The position numbers and the translations under genes were made by a program. 64,000 nt of DNA. Source: Jiangellales bacterium (lineage in GTDB: Bacteria > Actinomycetota > Actinomycetes > Jiangellales > Jiangellaceae). Numbering within the stretch: position 1 is the first letter of the stretch; each line of letters starts with the position of its first letter. Location: the NCBI GenBank assembly GCA_030447955.1, contig JAUJNY010000005.1, forward strand, positions 23,333-87,332, given 5' to 3'. Shown here one piece after another: positions 43,019 through 52,817 of the stretch. The notes under the pieces were generated by a model. The model was not told where the DNA came from. It was given only the letters and a program-made list of their open reading frames with translations, and did no database searches.

Positions 43019-43959
43019 CGACCCCGAGTCTTGCCGAGCTGATGGCTCGGTCCTACCGCGAGGATGGGACGGCGCCGGAGGGCCACGTGGTCGCCGTCGG
43101 GCTCGTCCGCATCTTTAAGCGTGAGGGCGTCGAAGTCGTGGCGCTGCAGGGCCTGGACCTCGATGTCGAGCGCGGAGAGCATGTCGCGATCGTCGGGGCG
43201 TCCGGCAGCGGCAAGTCGACGCTGCTCAACATCCTCTCCGGCCTCGATGTGCCCACCGCTGGCGACGTCAACGTCGCCGGAGTCGACCTGGTCACCATGG
43301 ACACCAAGGCCCGGCGCCGTTACCGCCGTGACGTCGTCGGCTTCGTGTGGCAGGAGACCGGGCGCAACCTGTTCCCGTTCCTCACCGCCGCCGACAACGT
43401 GGCGCTGCCGCTGGCGCTCAGCCGCCGGTCGCGCTCGGCGCGCCGCCACCGCTCCGGCGAGCTGCTCGACCTGCTCGGGGTCGGCCACTGCCGCGACCGG
43501 CGACCCGCGCAGATGTCCGGCGGGGAGCTGCAACGGGTGGCAATCGCCGTGGCCATCGCCAACGAGCCGAGCGTCGTGCTCGCCGACGAGCCGACCGGTG
43601 AGCTGGACAGCCACAGCGCCGGTGAGGTGCACACCGCGCTCCGTGCGGTCAACCGTGAGCTCGGCACCACCGTCGTCGTAGTGACCCACGACCCGCTGGT
43701 GGCCGAGCACGTCGACCGGACGGTGGCGATTCGGGACGGCCGCACCGCCAGCGAGGTGGTGCGCCGCACGTCCACCGACGTGCACGGCGAGGAGCAGGTC
43801 GTCGCCGAGGAGTGGGCCGTACTCGACCGGGTGGGACGCCTGCAGCTGCCGCACGACTTCACCGCGGCGTTGGGGTTGGAGCGGCGGGTCCGGCTGGCGC
43901 TCGAACTGGACCACATCGGGGTGTGGCCGGACCGATCCCGGCGTGACGAGCAGCGATGA
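43015..43959 (+). CDS. ABC transporter ATPase (1), MacB/LolD-like
   Basis: A 314-residue ABC ATPase with Walker A GASGSGKST (61-69), the Q-loop WQETGRNLFPF, signature MSGGELQR, Walker B VVLADEPTGELD and the switch His in VVVVTHD. A 60-residue C-terminal extension (about 255-314) is not part of the ATPase core and may contact the permeases or a regulator. The ATG at 43015 overlaps the permease stop, and the frame is open far upstream only because it runs antisense of nothing conserved. Its stop overlaps the second ATPase gene (ATGA). Confidence 0.92.
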   Translation: MTTPSLAELMARSYREDGTAPEGHVVAVGLVRIFKREGVEVVALQGLDLDVERGEHVAIVGASGSGKSTLLNILSGLDVPTAGDVNVAGVDLVTMDTKARRRYRRDVVGFVWQETGRNLFPFLTAADNVALPLALSRRSRSARRHRSGELLDLLGVGHCRDRRPAQMSGGELQRVAIAVAIANEPSVVLADEPTGELDSHSAGEVHTALRAVNRELGTTVVVVTHDPLVAEHVDRTVAIRDGRTASEVVRRTSTDVHGEEQVVAEEWAVLDRVGRLQLPHDFTAALGLERRVRLALELDHIGVWPDRSRRDEQR

Positions 43960-44675
43960 GCCTCCCCGCGCACGACGGCCCCGCCGACACAGTGGCCACC
44001 CGGTCGGGCCGGGTGCTCGAGGTCGAGGAGCTGCGGCGCAGCTACGGCAGCGGCGAACGGACGGTGACTGCCCTGCGGGGCGTCACCCTGCACGTTGACG
44101 CGGGCGAGCTGATCGTGGTGCGCGGCCGGTCGGGGTCGGGCAAGACCACGCTCCTCAACTGCATCGGCGGTCTCGACCGGACCGACAGCGGCCGGGTGCT
44201 GGTCGCCGGGGTAGACGTCACGACCGCGAGTGAGCGCAGGTTGCTGGCGCTGCGCCGCACGGTGCTCGGCTTCGTGTTCCAGTCCTTCGGGCTCGTGCCG
44301 ATCCTCACCGCCCGCGAAAACGTGAGCGTCCCGCTGCGCCTGCTCGGCGTGGACCGGCGCGCGCGCGAGCAGCGGGTGGACGCGGCGCTCGCGCTCGTCG
44401 GGCTGCTCGACCACGCCGAGCAGCGGCCGGGGGAGCTCTCCGGTGGGCAGCAGCAGCGCGTGTCGGTTGCCCGCGCCGTGGTGCATCGGCCCCAGCTGCT
44501 CATCGCCGACGAACCCACCGGGCAGCTCGACTCGCAGACCGGTCGCTCGATCATGGAGCTGCTCGTCGCCCTGGTGCGTGAGCAACAGATGGCCGCGATC
44601 GTCGCCACTCACGACGCGGCGCTCGTCGCCCTCGCTGACCACGTGATCGAGCTGCGTGACGGGGCGGTCGTCTGA
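43956..44675 (+). CDS. ABC transporter ATPase (2), MacB/LolD-like
   Basis: A 239-residue ABC ATPase of the LolD/MacB type: Walker A GRSGSGKT (57-64), Q-loop [18 protein letters not shown], signature [14 protein letters not shown], Walker [13 protein letters not shown] and [11 protein letters not shown]. Two different ATPases and two different permeases in one overlapping operon suggest a heterodimeric exporter, as seen for lantibiotic- and lipoprotein-related MacB-like systems. No periplasmic adaptor (MacA-like) is encoded, as is usual in Gram-positives. Confidence 0.93.
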   Translation: MSLPAHDGPADTVATRSGRVLEVEELRRSYGSGERTVTALRGVTLHVDAGELIVVRGRSGSGKTTLLNCIGGLDRTDSGRVLVAGVDVTTASERRLLALRRTVLGFVFQSFGLVPILTARENVSVPLRLLGVDRRAREQRVDAALALVGLLDHAEQRPGELSGGQQQRVSVARAVVHRPQLLIADEPTGQLDSQTGRSIMELLVALVREQQMAAIVATHDAALVALADHVIELRDGAVV

Positions 44676-44728
44676 CTGCGGACGCTCCACCCGGCGGTCG
44701 GGCGCCGGAGGGCTGCCAGGCTGGCCCG

Positions 44729-46381
44729 ATGACCTCGACGCACCCGCGCGCTGGCAAGCCGGCCGAACCCGCCGACCTCGTGGACGTCCCACGGCTAGTG
44801 ACGGCCTACTACGCCGAGCACCCCGACCCCGAGGCGCCCGAGCAGCGCGTCACCTTCGGCACCTCCGGTCACCGCGGCTCTTCGCTGCTCGGCGCGTTCA
44901 ACGAGGACCACATCCTCGCCACCAGCCAGGCCATCTGCGACTACCGCAGCTCGGTCGGAATCGACGGTCCGCTGTTCCTCGGAGCGGACACCCACGCGCT
45001 GTCCGCTCCGGCCGCGGTCACAGCGCTGGAGGTCTTCGCCGCCAACGAGGTCATCGTGCTTGTCGATACGGGCGGTGGCTACGTTCCGACCCCGGCGCTC
45101 TCCCACGCGATCCTGCGGCACAACAGTGGACGGGGCAGCGGCGGGCGGGCGGACGGCGTCGTCGTGTCGCCCTCCCACAACCCGCCCGCCGACGGGGGGT
45201 TCAAGTACAACCCGCCGGACGGCGGTCCAGCGGGTACCGACGTGACGCGGTGGGTGCAGGACCGTGCCAACGAGCTGCTCACCGCTGGGCTGGGCGACGT
45301 CCGCCGGATGCCGTACGCCCGTGCCCGGGCGGCCGAGACGACCGGGTCGTACCCCTTCCTGGACGCCTATGTCGAGGACCTCCCATCGGTCGTCGACCTG
45401 GACGCGATCCGGACCGCCGGCGTACGGATCGGGGCAGACCCGCTCGGTGGCGCCAGTGTGGACTACTGGGGCGCGATCGCCGAGCGGCACGGCCTCAGCC
45501 TGACCGTGGTCAACCCGCTGGTGGACCCGACGTTCCGGTTCATGACCCTGGACCGGGACGGCCAGATCCGCATGGACTGCTCCTCCCCGTACGCGATGGC
45601 CTCGCTCATTGCGGCGCGCGACTCCTACCAGGTGGCGACCGGCAACGACGCCGACGCCGACCGGCACGGCATCGTCACCCCGGACGCGGGACTGATGAAC
45701 CCCAACCACTTTCTCGCCGTGGCCGTCGACTACCTCTTTGGCTCGCGGGACGGGTGGCGGGCCGACGCGGCGGTCGGCAAGACGCTGGTGTCCTCGGCAG
45801 TCATCGACCGGGTCGCGGCGGCGCTGGGGCGCCAGCTCGTCGAGGTGCCGGTCGGGTTCAAGTGGTTCGTGCCCGGACTGCTTGACGGCTCCCTCGGGTT
45901 CTGCGGTGAGGAGAGCGCGGGCGCCTCGTTGTTGCGCCGCGACGGGAGCGTGTGGACCACCGACAAGGACGGCATCGCGCTGTGCCTACTCGCCGCGGAG
46001 ATCACCGCGGTCACCGGCAGCACCCCCAGCGAGCACTACGCCCGGCTGGTCGAACGCTTCGGCGAGGCGACGTACGCCCGGGTCGACGCCCCGGCGACCC
46101 GCGAGCAGAAGGCGGCGCTCAGCCGGCTCTCGGCCGCGGACGTCGGCACCGCGGACCTGGCGGGTGAGCCCGTCACCGCGGCCCTGACCGCCGCTCCCGG
46201 CAACGGCGCGGCCATCGGTGGGTTAAAGGTGACCGCGCAGTCAGGGTGGTTCGCGGCCCGCCCCTCGGGGACCGAAGACGTGTACAAGATCTACGCCGAG
46301 AGCTTCGCCGGCCCCGAGCACCTCGAGCGCATCCTGGTCGACGCCCGCCGCATCGTTGACGCGGCCCTTGACGGCGCCTGA
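44729..46381 (+). CDS. pgm: Phosphoglucomutase (alpha-D-glucose-phosphate specific)
   Basis: A 550-residue phosphohexomutase that interconverts glucose-1- and glucose-6-phosphate, linking glycogen/trehalose synthesis to glycolysis. The phosphoserine loop is [10 protein letters not shown] with Ser149, the metal loop [12 protein letters not shown] and the sugar-binding loop GEESAGAS; a C-terminal [15 protein letters not shown] binds phosphate. Full length. The ATG at 44729 follows CAGGCT at 6 nt with no Shine-Dalgarno. It ends just before a strong hairpin terminator. Confidence 0.96.
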   Translation: MTSTHPRAGKPAEPADLVDVPRLVTAYYAEHPDPEAPEQRVTFGTSGHRGSSLLGAFNEDHILATSQAICDYRSSVGIDGPLFLGADTHALSAPAAVTALEVFAANEVIVLVDTGGGYVPTPALSHAILRHNSGRGSGGRADGVVVSPSHNPPADGGFKYNPPDGGPAGTDVTRWVQDRANELLTAGLGDVRRMPYARARAAETTGSYPFLDAYVEDLPSVVDLDAIRTAGVRIGADPLGGASVDYWGAIAERHGLSLTVVNPLVDPTFRFMTLDRDGQIRMDCSSPYAMASLIAARDSYQVATGNDADADRHGIVTPDAGLMNPNHFLAVAVDYLFGSRDGWRADAAVGKTLVSSAVIDRVAAALGRQLVEVPVGFKWFVPGLLDGSLGFCGEESAGASLLRRDGSVWTTDKDGIALCLLAAEITAVTGSTPSEHYARLVERFGEATYARVDAPATREQKAALSRLSAADVGTADLAGEPVTAALTAAPGNGAAIGGLKVTAQSGWFAARPSGTEDVYKIYAESFAGPEHLERILVDARRIVDAALDGA

Positions 46382-46412
46382 GGGCGCGCCCCCACTCTGA
46401 CGAAGCGCCTCT

Positions 46413-46464
46413 CGACTTGTCAGACCCAGACCGGGTCGGGGCCCGGCGTGGGTCTGACAAGTCG
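46413..46464. terminator. Bidirectional hairpin terminator between pgm and the GST-like gene
   Basis: A perfect 16-bp inverted repeat, CGACTTGTCAGACCCA (46413-46428) and its complement (46449-46464), with a 20-nt loop that contains its own CCGGG/CCCGG stem. It sits between two convergent genes and has no U-run on either side. It is probably a strong factor-independent-like or Rho-assisted terminator serving both strands. Confidence 0.8.
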
Positions 46465-46498
46465 GACGATGCCGATGGGGCCCGACCCGGCTCGGCGG

Positions 46499-47536
46499 TC
46501 AGTCGGCCGGCTGGCCTCGCACCGTGTGGTCGGGCGGGACCACCTCGTCCGCTGGTGGAGGACCGGGGGGCGTCCCGTCACCGAACGGCCGCCCGCCGAG
46601 CGTCTCCCGTCCGTGCGGGATGAGCCAGCCACTCAGGTCGGGTCCCGCCGGCACGATCCGCGTCGGATTGATGTCGGTGTGGACCTCGTAGTAGTGGCGC
46701 TTGATGTGGTCGAAGTCGATCGTGTCACCGAAGCCTGGGGTGGCGAACAGGTCGCGGGCGTAGGCCCACAGCACCGGCATCTCGGTGAGCTTGTGCCGGT
46801 TGCACTTGAAGTGGCCGTGGTAGACGGCGTCGAAGCGGACCAACGTCGTGAACAGTCGTACGTCCGCCTCGGTGATCGTGTCGCCGACCAGGTAGCGCTG
46901 GCGCTCCAGCCGCTCGGACAGCCAGTCCAGCCGGTCGAACAACCGTCGGTAGGCAGCCTCATAGGCCTCCTGGCTGCCGGCGAATCCGCAGCGGTAGACG
47001 CCGTTGTTGACGTCCTTGAAGACCAGCTCGGCGACCTCGTCGATCTCGTCGCGCAGCTCGACGGGGTACAGGTCGGGCGCGCCGGGGCGGTGGTGCTCAC
47101 CCCACTGGGTCGAGAGGTCCAGCGTGATCTGGGGGTAGTTGTTGGTCACGACCTGGCCGCTGGGGATGTCCACAATCGCCGGCACGGTGATCCCGCGCTC
47201 GTAGTCGGGGACCCGCGCGAAGAACGCCTCCTGCAGCCGCTCGATGCCCAGCACCGGATCGCGACCGCCCGGATCGAGGTCGAACGTCCAGCTGCGCTCG
47301 TCGTGCGTCGGACCCGCCACGCCCATCGACAGGGCGTCCTCCAGGCCGAGCAGGCGACGCACGATGATCGCCCGGTTGGCCCACGGGCAGGCGCGCGCGA
47401 CCACCAACCGGTAGCGCCCCGGCTCCACCGGATAGCCGTCGCGGCCGTCGGCGGTGATCCGGGTGTCGATGTAGTCCGAGTCGCGGGTGAACTCGCCTTC
47501 GGGGGCGACGTACGTACCTCCGGTGCTGGCTGCCAT
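46499..47536 (-). CDS. Glutathionyl-hydroquinone reductase-like GST (YqjG/Xi class)
   Basis: A 345-residue Xi-class glutathione S-transferase. The catalytic Cys is in VVARACPWANRA (Cys50), followed by TVPAIVDIPSGQVVTNNYPQ. The C-terminal helical domain has LYPVELRDEIDE, NNGVYRCGFA, ITEADVRLF and the Xi-type HIKRHYYEVHTDINPTRIVP. The family removes glutathione from glutathionyl-hydroquinones, but actinobacteria use mycothiol, so the in vivo thiol is open. The ATG at 47536 is preceded by TACGCT at 6 nt (complement of 47543-47548), again leaderless-like. Confidence 0.92.
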   Translation of the reverse strand: MAASTGGTYVAPEGEFTRDSDYIDTRITADGRDGYPVEPGRYRLVVARACPWANRAIIVRRLLGLEDALSMGVAGPTHDERSWTFDLDPGGRDPVLGIERLQEAFFARVPDYERGITVPAIVDIPSGQVVTNNYPQITLDLSTQWGEHHRPGAPDLYPVELRDEIDEVAELVFKDVNNGVYRCGFAGSQEAYEAAYRRLFDRLDWLSERLERQRYLVGDTITEADVRLFTTLVRFDAVYHGHFKCNRHKLTEMPVLWAYARDLFATPGFGDTIDFDHIKRHYYEVHTDINPTRIVPAGPDLSGWLIPHGRETLGGRPFGDGTPPGPPPADEVVPPDHTVRGQPAD

Positions 47537-47632
47537 CGAGCCAGCGTACGGCTGCGCCCCCGCGAACCGACTCCAGAGTGCAGCCGGGCTCCGGCGTGCT
47601 CTCCGGCTGACAGATCGGCCCCGTAAGGCGCC

Positions 47633-48550
47633 TCAGGCGTTTTCGGCGACCCAGCGCATCGGATCGCCGGCGCCAAGGTCAGTGATGCCGGCGTCGGCGA
47701 GCGCGCCGCAGACCAGGGTGCGGCGGTGGGCAGCGAAGGTGAGGACGTGGGCGATCATCCCGCCGTAGGTGAAGACCTCGGGCGGTTCGCAGATCGCGTC
47801 GACGAACGTCTCGTCGAGCCGACGCTCGTCGACGATGGCGTGGACCTGGGTAAGGAAGGAGGGGCCGACCTCGGCGAGCTTGGCGCGCATGTCGGCGATG
47901 GTTTCGGTGCTCTCGGAGTCCATGTCGTAGGGCTGGTCGTGGGTGGCGGCGTCCCACATCGCAAGCTGGCCAACCAGCCGGGCCAGCAGCGAACGAACTG
48001 TTGGGTCGCAGTCGATGCCGTCGACAGAGATCTCGACGCGGGCGTCGAGCTGCTCAGCAGTCAGGCTCTCGGCGTGAGTGAGCATCTCGCCGACGAGCCA
48101 GACGTGGTGCTCGACCATGCGGGTCAGCAGATCCATGGCAGTGACCTTCCCGTGGGCGGGGACGCGCAGGCCCCCTGGCGGGTTGAAGTGCACCTGACTG
48201 GTCGACTCGAGTCGAAAGCCCGTCGGCTGGTGCCGCCACTGCGACGGCGCCCGCCCAAAGGCCCTGGCGAAGGCCCGGGTGAAGGCCTCGTTGCTCCCAT
48301 AACCAGCCTCGATGGCGACGCGCAGCACGTCGTGGTCGCTGGTGATGAGCCGGTATGCGGCCCGCTCGAGCAGTACGCGCCGGCGCAGGGTCGCTGGTGG
48401 CTCGCCGGCCGCGGCGGAGACGAGCCGGTCGAAGTGAAATCGGGAGAGGTGCACGCGCGACGCCAGCGCCTCAGCCGATGTCTCGTGGTCGTCCATCGTT
48501 TCGGCAAGGGCGTCCACGAAGGCAGCGAAGGTGTCGGTCGGCGTCCTCAT
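47633..48550 (-). CDS. AraC-type regulator fused to a DinB-like domain
   Basis: A 305-residue protein. Residues 10-110 are an AraC/XylS double helix-turn-helix: SAEALASRVHLSRFHFDRLV and VAIEAGYGSNEAFTRAFARA, then FGRAPSQWR. From about 138 (TAMDLLTRMVEHHVWLVGEM) the protein continues as a DinB/YfiT-like four-helix metalloenzyme-fold domain with His in VEHHVWL and IAHVLTFAAHRRTL, fitting the two- or three-His metal site. This order, DNA-binding domain first, suggests a thiol- or ligand-sensing regulator. The ligand is unknown. ATG at 48550. Confidence 0.82.
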   Translation of the reverse strand: MRTPTDTFAAFVDALAETMDDHETSAEALASRVHLSRFHFDRLVSAAAGEPPATLRRRVLLERAAYRLITSDHDVLRVAIEAGYGSNEAFTRAFARAFGRAPSQWRHQPTGFRLESTSQVHFNPPGGLRVPAHGKVTAMDLLTRMVEHHVWLVGEMLTHAESLTAEQLDARVEISVDGIDCDPTVRSLLARLVGQLAMWDAATHDQPYDMDSESTETIADMRAKLAEVGPSFLTQVHAIVDERRLDETFVDAICEPPEVFTYGGMIAHVLTFAAHRRTLVCGALADAGITDLGAGDPMRWVAENA

Positions 48551-48648
48551 ACAAAGGATCCTGTCGGCGCCACCGGCTGCCCGCTTGACTGTCCTTGCTC
48601 ATTTGCCTGGCGCGCTGCCCGTTGCCGATGTCTTGAGACATCACACGG

Positions 48649-48720
48649 CGCCCCCGGCAGGATTCGAACCTGCGCACCCGCCTCCGGAGGGCGGTGCTCT
48701 ATCCCCTGAGCTACGGGGGC
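48649..48720 (-). tRNA. tRNA-Arg (anticodon CCG)
   Basis: On the minus strand a full cloverleaf can be drawn: acceptor GCCCCCG pairing with CGGGGGC, D stem GCTC/GAGC, anticodon stem CCGCC/GGCGG around loop CTCCGGA (anticodon CCG, reading CGG) and T stem CAGG/CCTG with TTCGAAT. The 3' CCA is not encoded (CCG follows the discriminator G). It is divergent from argS, whose product charges it. The -10-like TATCGT (complement of about 48733-48738) could drive it. Confidence 0.95.
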
Positions 48721-48757
48721 CAGGAATCCAACGACGATAGCAGCGGCGTTGCGTCGA

Positions 48758-48763
48758 TACGCT
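48758..48763 (+). promoter_or_regulatory. Likely -10 element of a leaderless argS transcript
   Basis: TACGCT ends 7 nt before the argS GTG at 48771, and there is no Shine-Dalgarno sequence in between. No good -35 is visible. Confidence 0.5.
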
Positions 48764-48770
48764 TGACCAG

Positions 48771-50435
48771 GTGACGCCCGAGCAGCTCTCCACCGTCGTC
48801 CGCGACGCGCTCGCGTCCGCGGTGGACGCCGGTGAGGTGGCGCTGGCGGACGGTCTGCCTGACGAGGTGCGCATCGAACGGCCGCGGGCGCGGGCGCACG
48901 GCGACTACGCCACCAACGTGGCGCTCCAACTGGCCGGACGCGCCGGCACCAACCCCCGGGTTCTCGCCGAGACGCTGGCCAGCCGGTTGCGCGGTGTGGA
49001 CGGGATCGACGCGGTCGACGTCGCCGGCCCCGGCTTCCTCAACCTGAGCCTCGCCGCCTCCGCGCAGGGCCGGCTGGCCCGTGCGGTGGTCGACGCGGGG
49101 CCGGCGTACGGCCTCAGCGGGGCGCTGAGCGGGCAACGCCTCAACCTCGAGTTCGTCAGCGCCAACCCGACCGGCCCGGTGCACATCGGTCACGTCAGGT
49201 GGGCCGCCGTCGGCGATGCGCTGGGGCGCCTGCTGGAGGCCAGCGGCGCGCGTGTCACCCGGGAGTACTACTTCAACGACGCGGGCGGACAGATCGACAG
49301 GTTCGCCGCGACCGTGTACGCCGTCGCGCGCGGCGAGCCGGTTCCGGCGGGCGGCTACACCGGCGCGTACATCAACGACATCGCCAGGCAGGTCGTGGAG
49401 CGTGTGCCGGACGTCCTCGACAAGCCACCGGACGAGGCACTCGAGGTCTTTCGGGACGAGGGCGTCGAGCTGATGTTCGTCGAGATCAGGTCCAGCCTTG
49501 CCGGGTTCGGCGTGGTCTTCGACGTCTACTTCAACGAGCGGGACCTGCACGCTCGGGGCGAGGTCGACGAGGCGATCGGTCGGCTGAGCGGCCAGGGACA
49601 CACGTACGAGTCCGACGGCGCCCTGTGGCTGCGCACCACCGACTTCGGCGACGACAAGGACCGGGTGCTGATCAAGAGCGACGGCACCCCTACGTACATC
49701 AGCGTCGACGCCGCCTACTACCTCGACAAGCGGGGTCGCGGCTTCGACCGCGTGGTGATCATGCTGGGCTCTGACCACCACGGATACATCGGGCGGTACC
49801 GCGCGCTGGCCGCGGCGTTCGGCGACAACCCGGATGAGACGCTTGAGATCCTCATCGGCCAGCTGGTGAGGCTCGTCCGCGATGGCCAGCCGGTGCGGCT
49901 GGGCAAGCGCAGCGGCAACCTCATCACGCTGGCCGACCTGGTCGACGCGGTCGGTGTGGACGCCGGGCGGTACGCGCTCGCGCGCTACTCCGTCGACTCC
50001 GCCATCGATCTCGACCTCGGCCTGTGGGCGCGGCGCACGAACGACAACCCGGTCTTCTACGTGCAGTACGCGCACGCGCGGACCTGCAACGTCACCCGAA
50101 ACGCCGCGGACGTGGGTATCACGCTCGACGCGACCGGCTTCGCCCCCCAGCTGCTGGACCATCCGCGCGAGTCGGACCTGCTCGGCGTGCTGGGCGAGTT
50201 CCCCCGGGTGGTGACTACGGCGGCCGAGCTGCGGGAGGTGCACCGAGTCGCCCGCTACCTCGAGGACCTCGCCGGCACCTACCACCGGTGGTACGACACC
50301 TGCCGGGTCGTCCCGCCCGGGGACGAGGCCGTCAGCGACCTCAACCGGACTCGGCTGTGGCTGAACGAGGCGACCCGCACGGTCCTCGCCAACGGCCTCG
50401 GCCTGCTCGGGGTGTCCGCGCCGGCCCGGATGTAG
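48771..50435 (+). CDS. argS: Arginyl-tRNA synthetase
   Basis: A 554-residue class I synthetase that charges tRNA-Arg. The N-terminal Add-1 domain binds the tRNA D loop (1-100). The HIGH-like motif is [14 protein letters not shown], and [18 protein letters not shown] and [12 protein letters not shown] follow. The C-terminal helical anticodon-binding domain ends at LGVSAPARM. The KMSKS loop is in the divergent KRSGN form common in ArgRS. The GTG at 48771 is leaderless-like. In many actinobacteria lysA, hom, thrC and thrB follow; here the next gene is rho. Confidence 0.97.
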   Translation: MTPEQLSTVVRDALASAVDAGEVALADGLPDEVRIERPRARAHGDYATNVALQLAGRAGTNPRVLAETLASRLRGVDGIDAVDVAGPGFLNLSLAASAQGRLARAVVDAGPAYGLSGALSGQRLNLEFVSANPTGPVHIGHVRWAAVGDALGRLLEASGARVTREYYFNDAGGQIDRFAATVYAVARGEPVPAGGYTGAYINDIARQVVERVPDVLDKPPDEALEVFRDEGVELMFVEIRSSLAGFGVVFDVYFNERDLHARGEVDEAIGRLSGQGHTYESDGALWLRTTDFGDDKDRVLIKSDGTPTYISVDAAYYLDKRGRGFDRVVIMLGSDHHGYIGRYRALAAAFGDNPDETLEILIGQLVRLVRDGQPVRLGKRSGNLITLADLVDAVGVDAGRYALARYSVDSAIDLDLGLWARRTNDNPVFYVQYAHARTCNVTRNAADVGITLDATGFAPQLLDHPRESDLLGVLGEFPRVVTTAAELREVHRVARYLEDLAGTYHRWYDTCRVVPPGDEAVSDLNRTRLWLNEATRTVLANGLGLLGVSAPARM

Positions 50436-50821
50436 CCCCGCTCGGATGTCGTCCCGGCTCAGATGTCGTGAGGCCAGCCGCGAGCCGCGAGCTGCTGCCG
50501 AACGGGAAGCAACCCGCGGCTCTCGGTGTTGTGCTGGCGTAGCGGGCCGGGAGTGTTACGCTCGGCGCGCACCGACGTCCCGCGGGCGGCTCGCCGCCAG
50601 ACTTCCGGGAGCCCACTCCCTGTCCCCGTGACGTCCGGTTCCTGCGGCACCCGCCAGTGCAGTTCCCATGGCGCGTGTCGGAGTTTCCGTGCGGCGCGCG
50701 GTGCGCGCACCACCGTCACCCGGTGCCAATCGGCCCGGGGTCCGGGGGCACGACGCCCCCGGCTACTCACCTGAAGCGTCGTGCCCGGTCAGGGGCGACG
50801 CCGGTCCCGGAAGGACCCTTA
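50436..50821 (+). promoter_or_regulatory. rho leader region, 386 bp
   Basis: The gap before rho holds an extended -10 (TGTTACGCT, 50554-50562) with a weak -35, giving a leader of about 250 nt. It contains a perfect 8-bp hairpin, CCGGGGGC-ACGAC-GCCCCCGG (50742-50762), 59 bp before the start. An attenuation-type leader is known for rho in some bacteria; whether this one regulates rho is inference. No open frame of note. Confidence 0.45.
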
Positions 50822-52741
50822 GTGAGCGATACCACCACCGACGTCTTCGCCCGCCCAGCTGCGGACGAAGGCGCCCCCTCCACCGCTCCAGCGTCCAGCG
50901 CACCGGCTGAGGTCCCCTCGCCTGCGGTGGAACCTCCCCCGCCGAGCGGCAACGGCCAGCCTCCCGCGGCGGCCCGCAGACGCGCCGGTGGGCTGAACGG
51001 CATGGTCCTGCCGGAGCTTCAGCAGCTGGCCTCGTCCCTGGGGGTCAAGGGCACCGCCCGGATGCGCAAGAGCCAGCTGGTCGAGGCGATCCAGGCCGCG
51101 CAGAGCGCGACGGTTGTCCCGGCCAGGAGCAACGGATCAGCCGGCGCCGCGCCGGCGACGTCCGTCCAGCCAACGTCCGTCCAGCCAACGTCCGTCCAGC
51201 CGGCTCCCGCCGAACCGGCTCCCGCCGAGCCGGCTCCCGCCGAGCCGGCCGAGCGCTCGGGCCCGGAGCGGCAGCTGAGTGGCCAGCAGCCCACCTCGTC
51301 CCGAGGGCAGCACGACAGCTCGGCCCCGCGGGACCGTTCGCCGCAAGGTCACCAGGACAGGCCGCCCGCGCCGGAGCGGGCGCCGCAGCAGAACCACCAG
51401 GACCGTTCCGCCGAGCCCGGCGAGCGCGGGGATCGCCGCGACGAGGACGAGGAGGGCAGCAGCCGGAGCCGGCGGCGCCGGCGTGCCCGCGACCGCTACC
51501 GCGACCGTGATCGCGACCGGGAGCGCGACCGCGACCGGCGCAGCAGTGGTCGGCCGGGCGAGCGCTACGACGAGCCGGCGGTCAACGAGGAGGACGTGCT
51601 CATCCCCGTGGCCGGCATCGTCGACATCCTCGACAGCTACGCCTTCGTACGGACGTCGGGTTACCTCCCCGGTCCTGACGACGTCTACGTCTCGCTCTCC
51701 ATGGTCAAGCGATACGGCCTGCGCAAGGGCGACGCGGTGACCGGTGCGGTACGGCAGCCGCGCGAGGGTGACAAGCAGCAGAAGTTCAACGCGCTGGCCC
51801 GGATCGACACGCTCAACGGCACCGACCCCGACGCTGCGCGCCAGCGCGTGGAGTTCAGCCGGCTCACCCCGCTCTATCCGCAGGACCGGTTGCGCCTCGA
51901 GACGGAGCCGGGCGTGATCACTACGCGGATCATCGATCTGTTCGCGCCGATCGGCAAGGGTCAGCGTGGGCTGATCGTGTCGCCGTCCAAGGCCGGCAAG
52001 ACGATGGTGCTGCAGGCGATCGCCAACGCGATCACCACTAACAACCCCGAGTGTCACCTGATGGTCGTGCTCGTCGACGAGCGGCCGGAGGAAGTCACCG
52101 ACATGCAGCGCGCGGTCAAGGGCGAGGTCATCTCCTCGACCTTCGACCGCCCTGCTGCTGACCACACCACGGCGGCCGAGCTGGCGATTGAGCGCGCCAA
52201 GCGGCTGGTCGAGCTTGGCCACGACGTCGTCGTCCTGCTCGACTCGATCACCCGCCTGGGACGGGCCTACAACCTGGCCGCTCCAGCGAGCGGTCGGATC
52301 CTCTCCGGTGGCGTGGACTCCAGCGCCCTCTACCCGCCCAAGCGCTTCTTCGGCGCTGCCCGCAACATCGAGCACGGGGGCTCGCTGACGATCCTCGCCA
52401 CCGCGCTCGTCGAGACGGGGTCCAAGATGGACGAGGTGATCTTCGAGGAGTTCAAGGGCACCGGAAACATGGAGCTGCGACTCTCCCGGAGCCTCGCCGA
52501 CAAGCGGATCTTCCCGGCGGTCGACGTCGACGCCTCCGGCACCCGCAAGGAGGAGCTGCTCATGGGCAAGGAGGAGCTCGCGATCGCGTGGAAGCTGCGC
52601 CGCGTGCTCTCCGGGCTGGAGAGCCAGCAGGCCATCGAGCTGCTGCTCGACAAGCTCAAGTCCACCCGCAGCAACATCGAGTTCCTCATGCAGGTGCAAA
52701 AGACCATGCCGTTGCCCGCCGGGAGCGGCGGGGAGGACTGA
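50822..52741 (+). CDS. rho: Transcription termination factor Rho with long N-terminal insert
   Basis: A hexameric RNA-dependent ATPase that ends transcription. At 639 residues it is longer than E. coli Rho (419) owing to an actinobacterial insert. After a Pro/Ala start (1-60), the SAP-like segment (60-100: [20 protein letters not shown]) is followed by a low-complexity basic arm (105-255) containing 15-bp-repeat-encoded blocks and a run of Arg-Asp dipeptides. The OB RNA-binding domain (255-350) and the ATPase (Walker A SPSKAGKT near 387, then [15 protein letters not shown]) follow. The GTG at 50822 has AAGGA 8 nt upstream. Confidence 0.96.
   Translation: MSDTTTDVFARPAADEGAPSTAPASSAPAEVPSPAVEPPPPSGNGQPPAAARRRAGGLNGMVLPELQQLASSLGVKGTARMRKSQLVEAIQAAQSATVVPARSNGSAGAAPATSVQPTSVQPTSVQPAPAEPAPAEPAPAEPAERSGPERQLSGQQPTSSRGQHDSSAPRDRSPQGHQDRPPAPERAPQQNHQDRSAEPGERGDRRDEDEEGSSRSRRRRRARDRYRDRDRDRERDRDRRSSGRPGERYDEPAVNEEDVLIPVAGIVDILDSYAFVRTSGYLPGPDDVYVSLSMVKRYGLRKGDAVTGAVRQPREGDKQQKFNALARIDTLNGTDPDAARQRVEFSRLTPLYPQDRLRLETEPGVITTRIIDLFAPIGKGQRGLIVSPSKAGKTMVLQAIANAITTNNPECHLMVVLVDERPEEVTDMQRAVKGEVISSTFDRPAADHTTAAELAIERAKRLVELGHDVVVLLDSITRLGRAYNLAAPASGRILSGGVDSSALYPPKRFFGAARNIEHGGSLTILATALVETGSKMDEVIFEEFKGTGNMELRLSRSLADKRIFPAVDVDASGTRKEELLMGKEELAIAWKLRRVLSGLESQQAIELLLDKLKSTRSNIEFLMQVQKTMPLPAGSGGED
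51158..51247 (+). repeat. Two 15-bp tandem repeat blocks in rho
   Basis: Three copies of ACGTCCGTCCAGCCA (51158-51202, last base varied) are followed by three of GCTCCCGCCGAGCCG (51203-51247, one base varied). They encode T-S-V-Q-P and A-P-A-E-P units in the disordered N-terminal insert. Confidence 0.93.
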
Positions 52742-52817
52742 TCCCGAAGCCCGGAATACTCTCCGGTCGGCGCAGGTTCAGCGCGACCGAGGCCGGGACG
52801 AGCAAGGAGACGGACAC

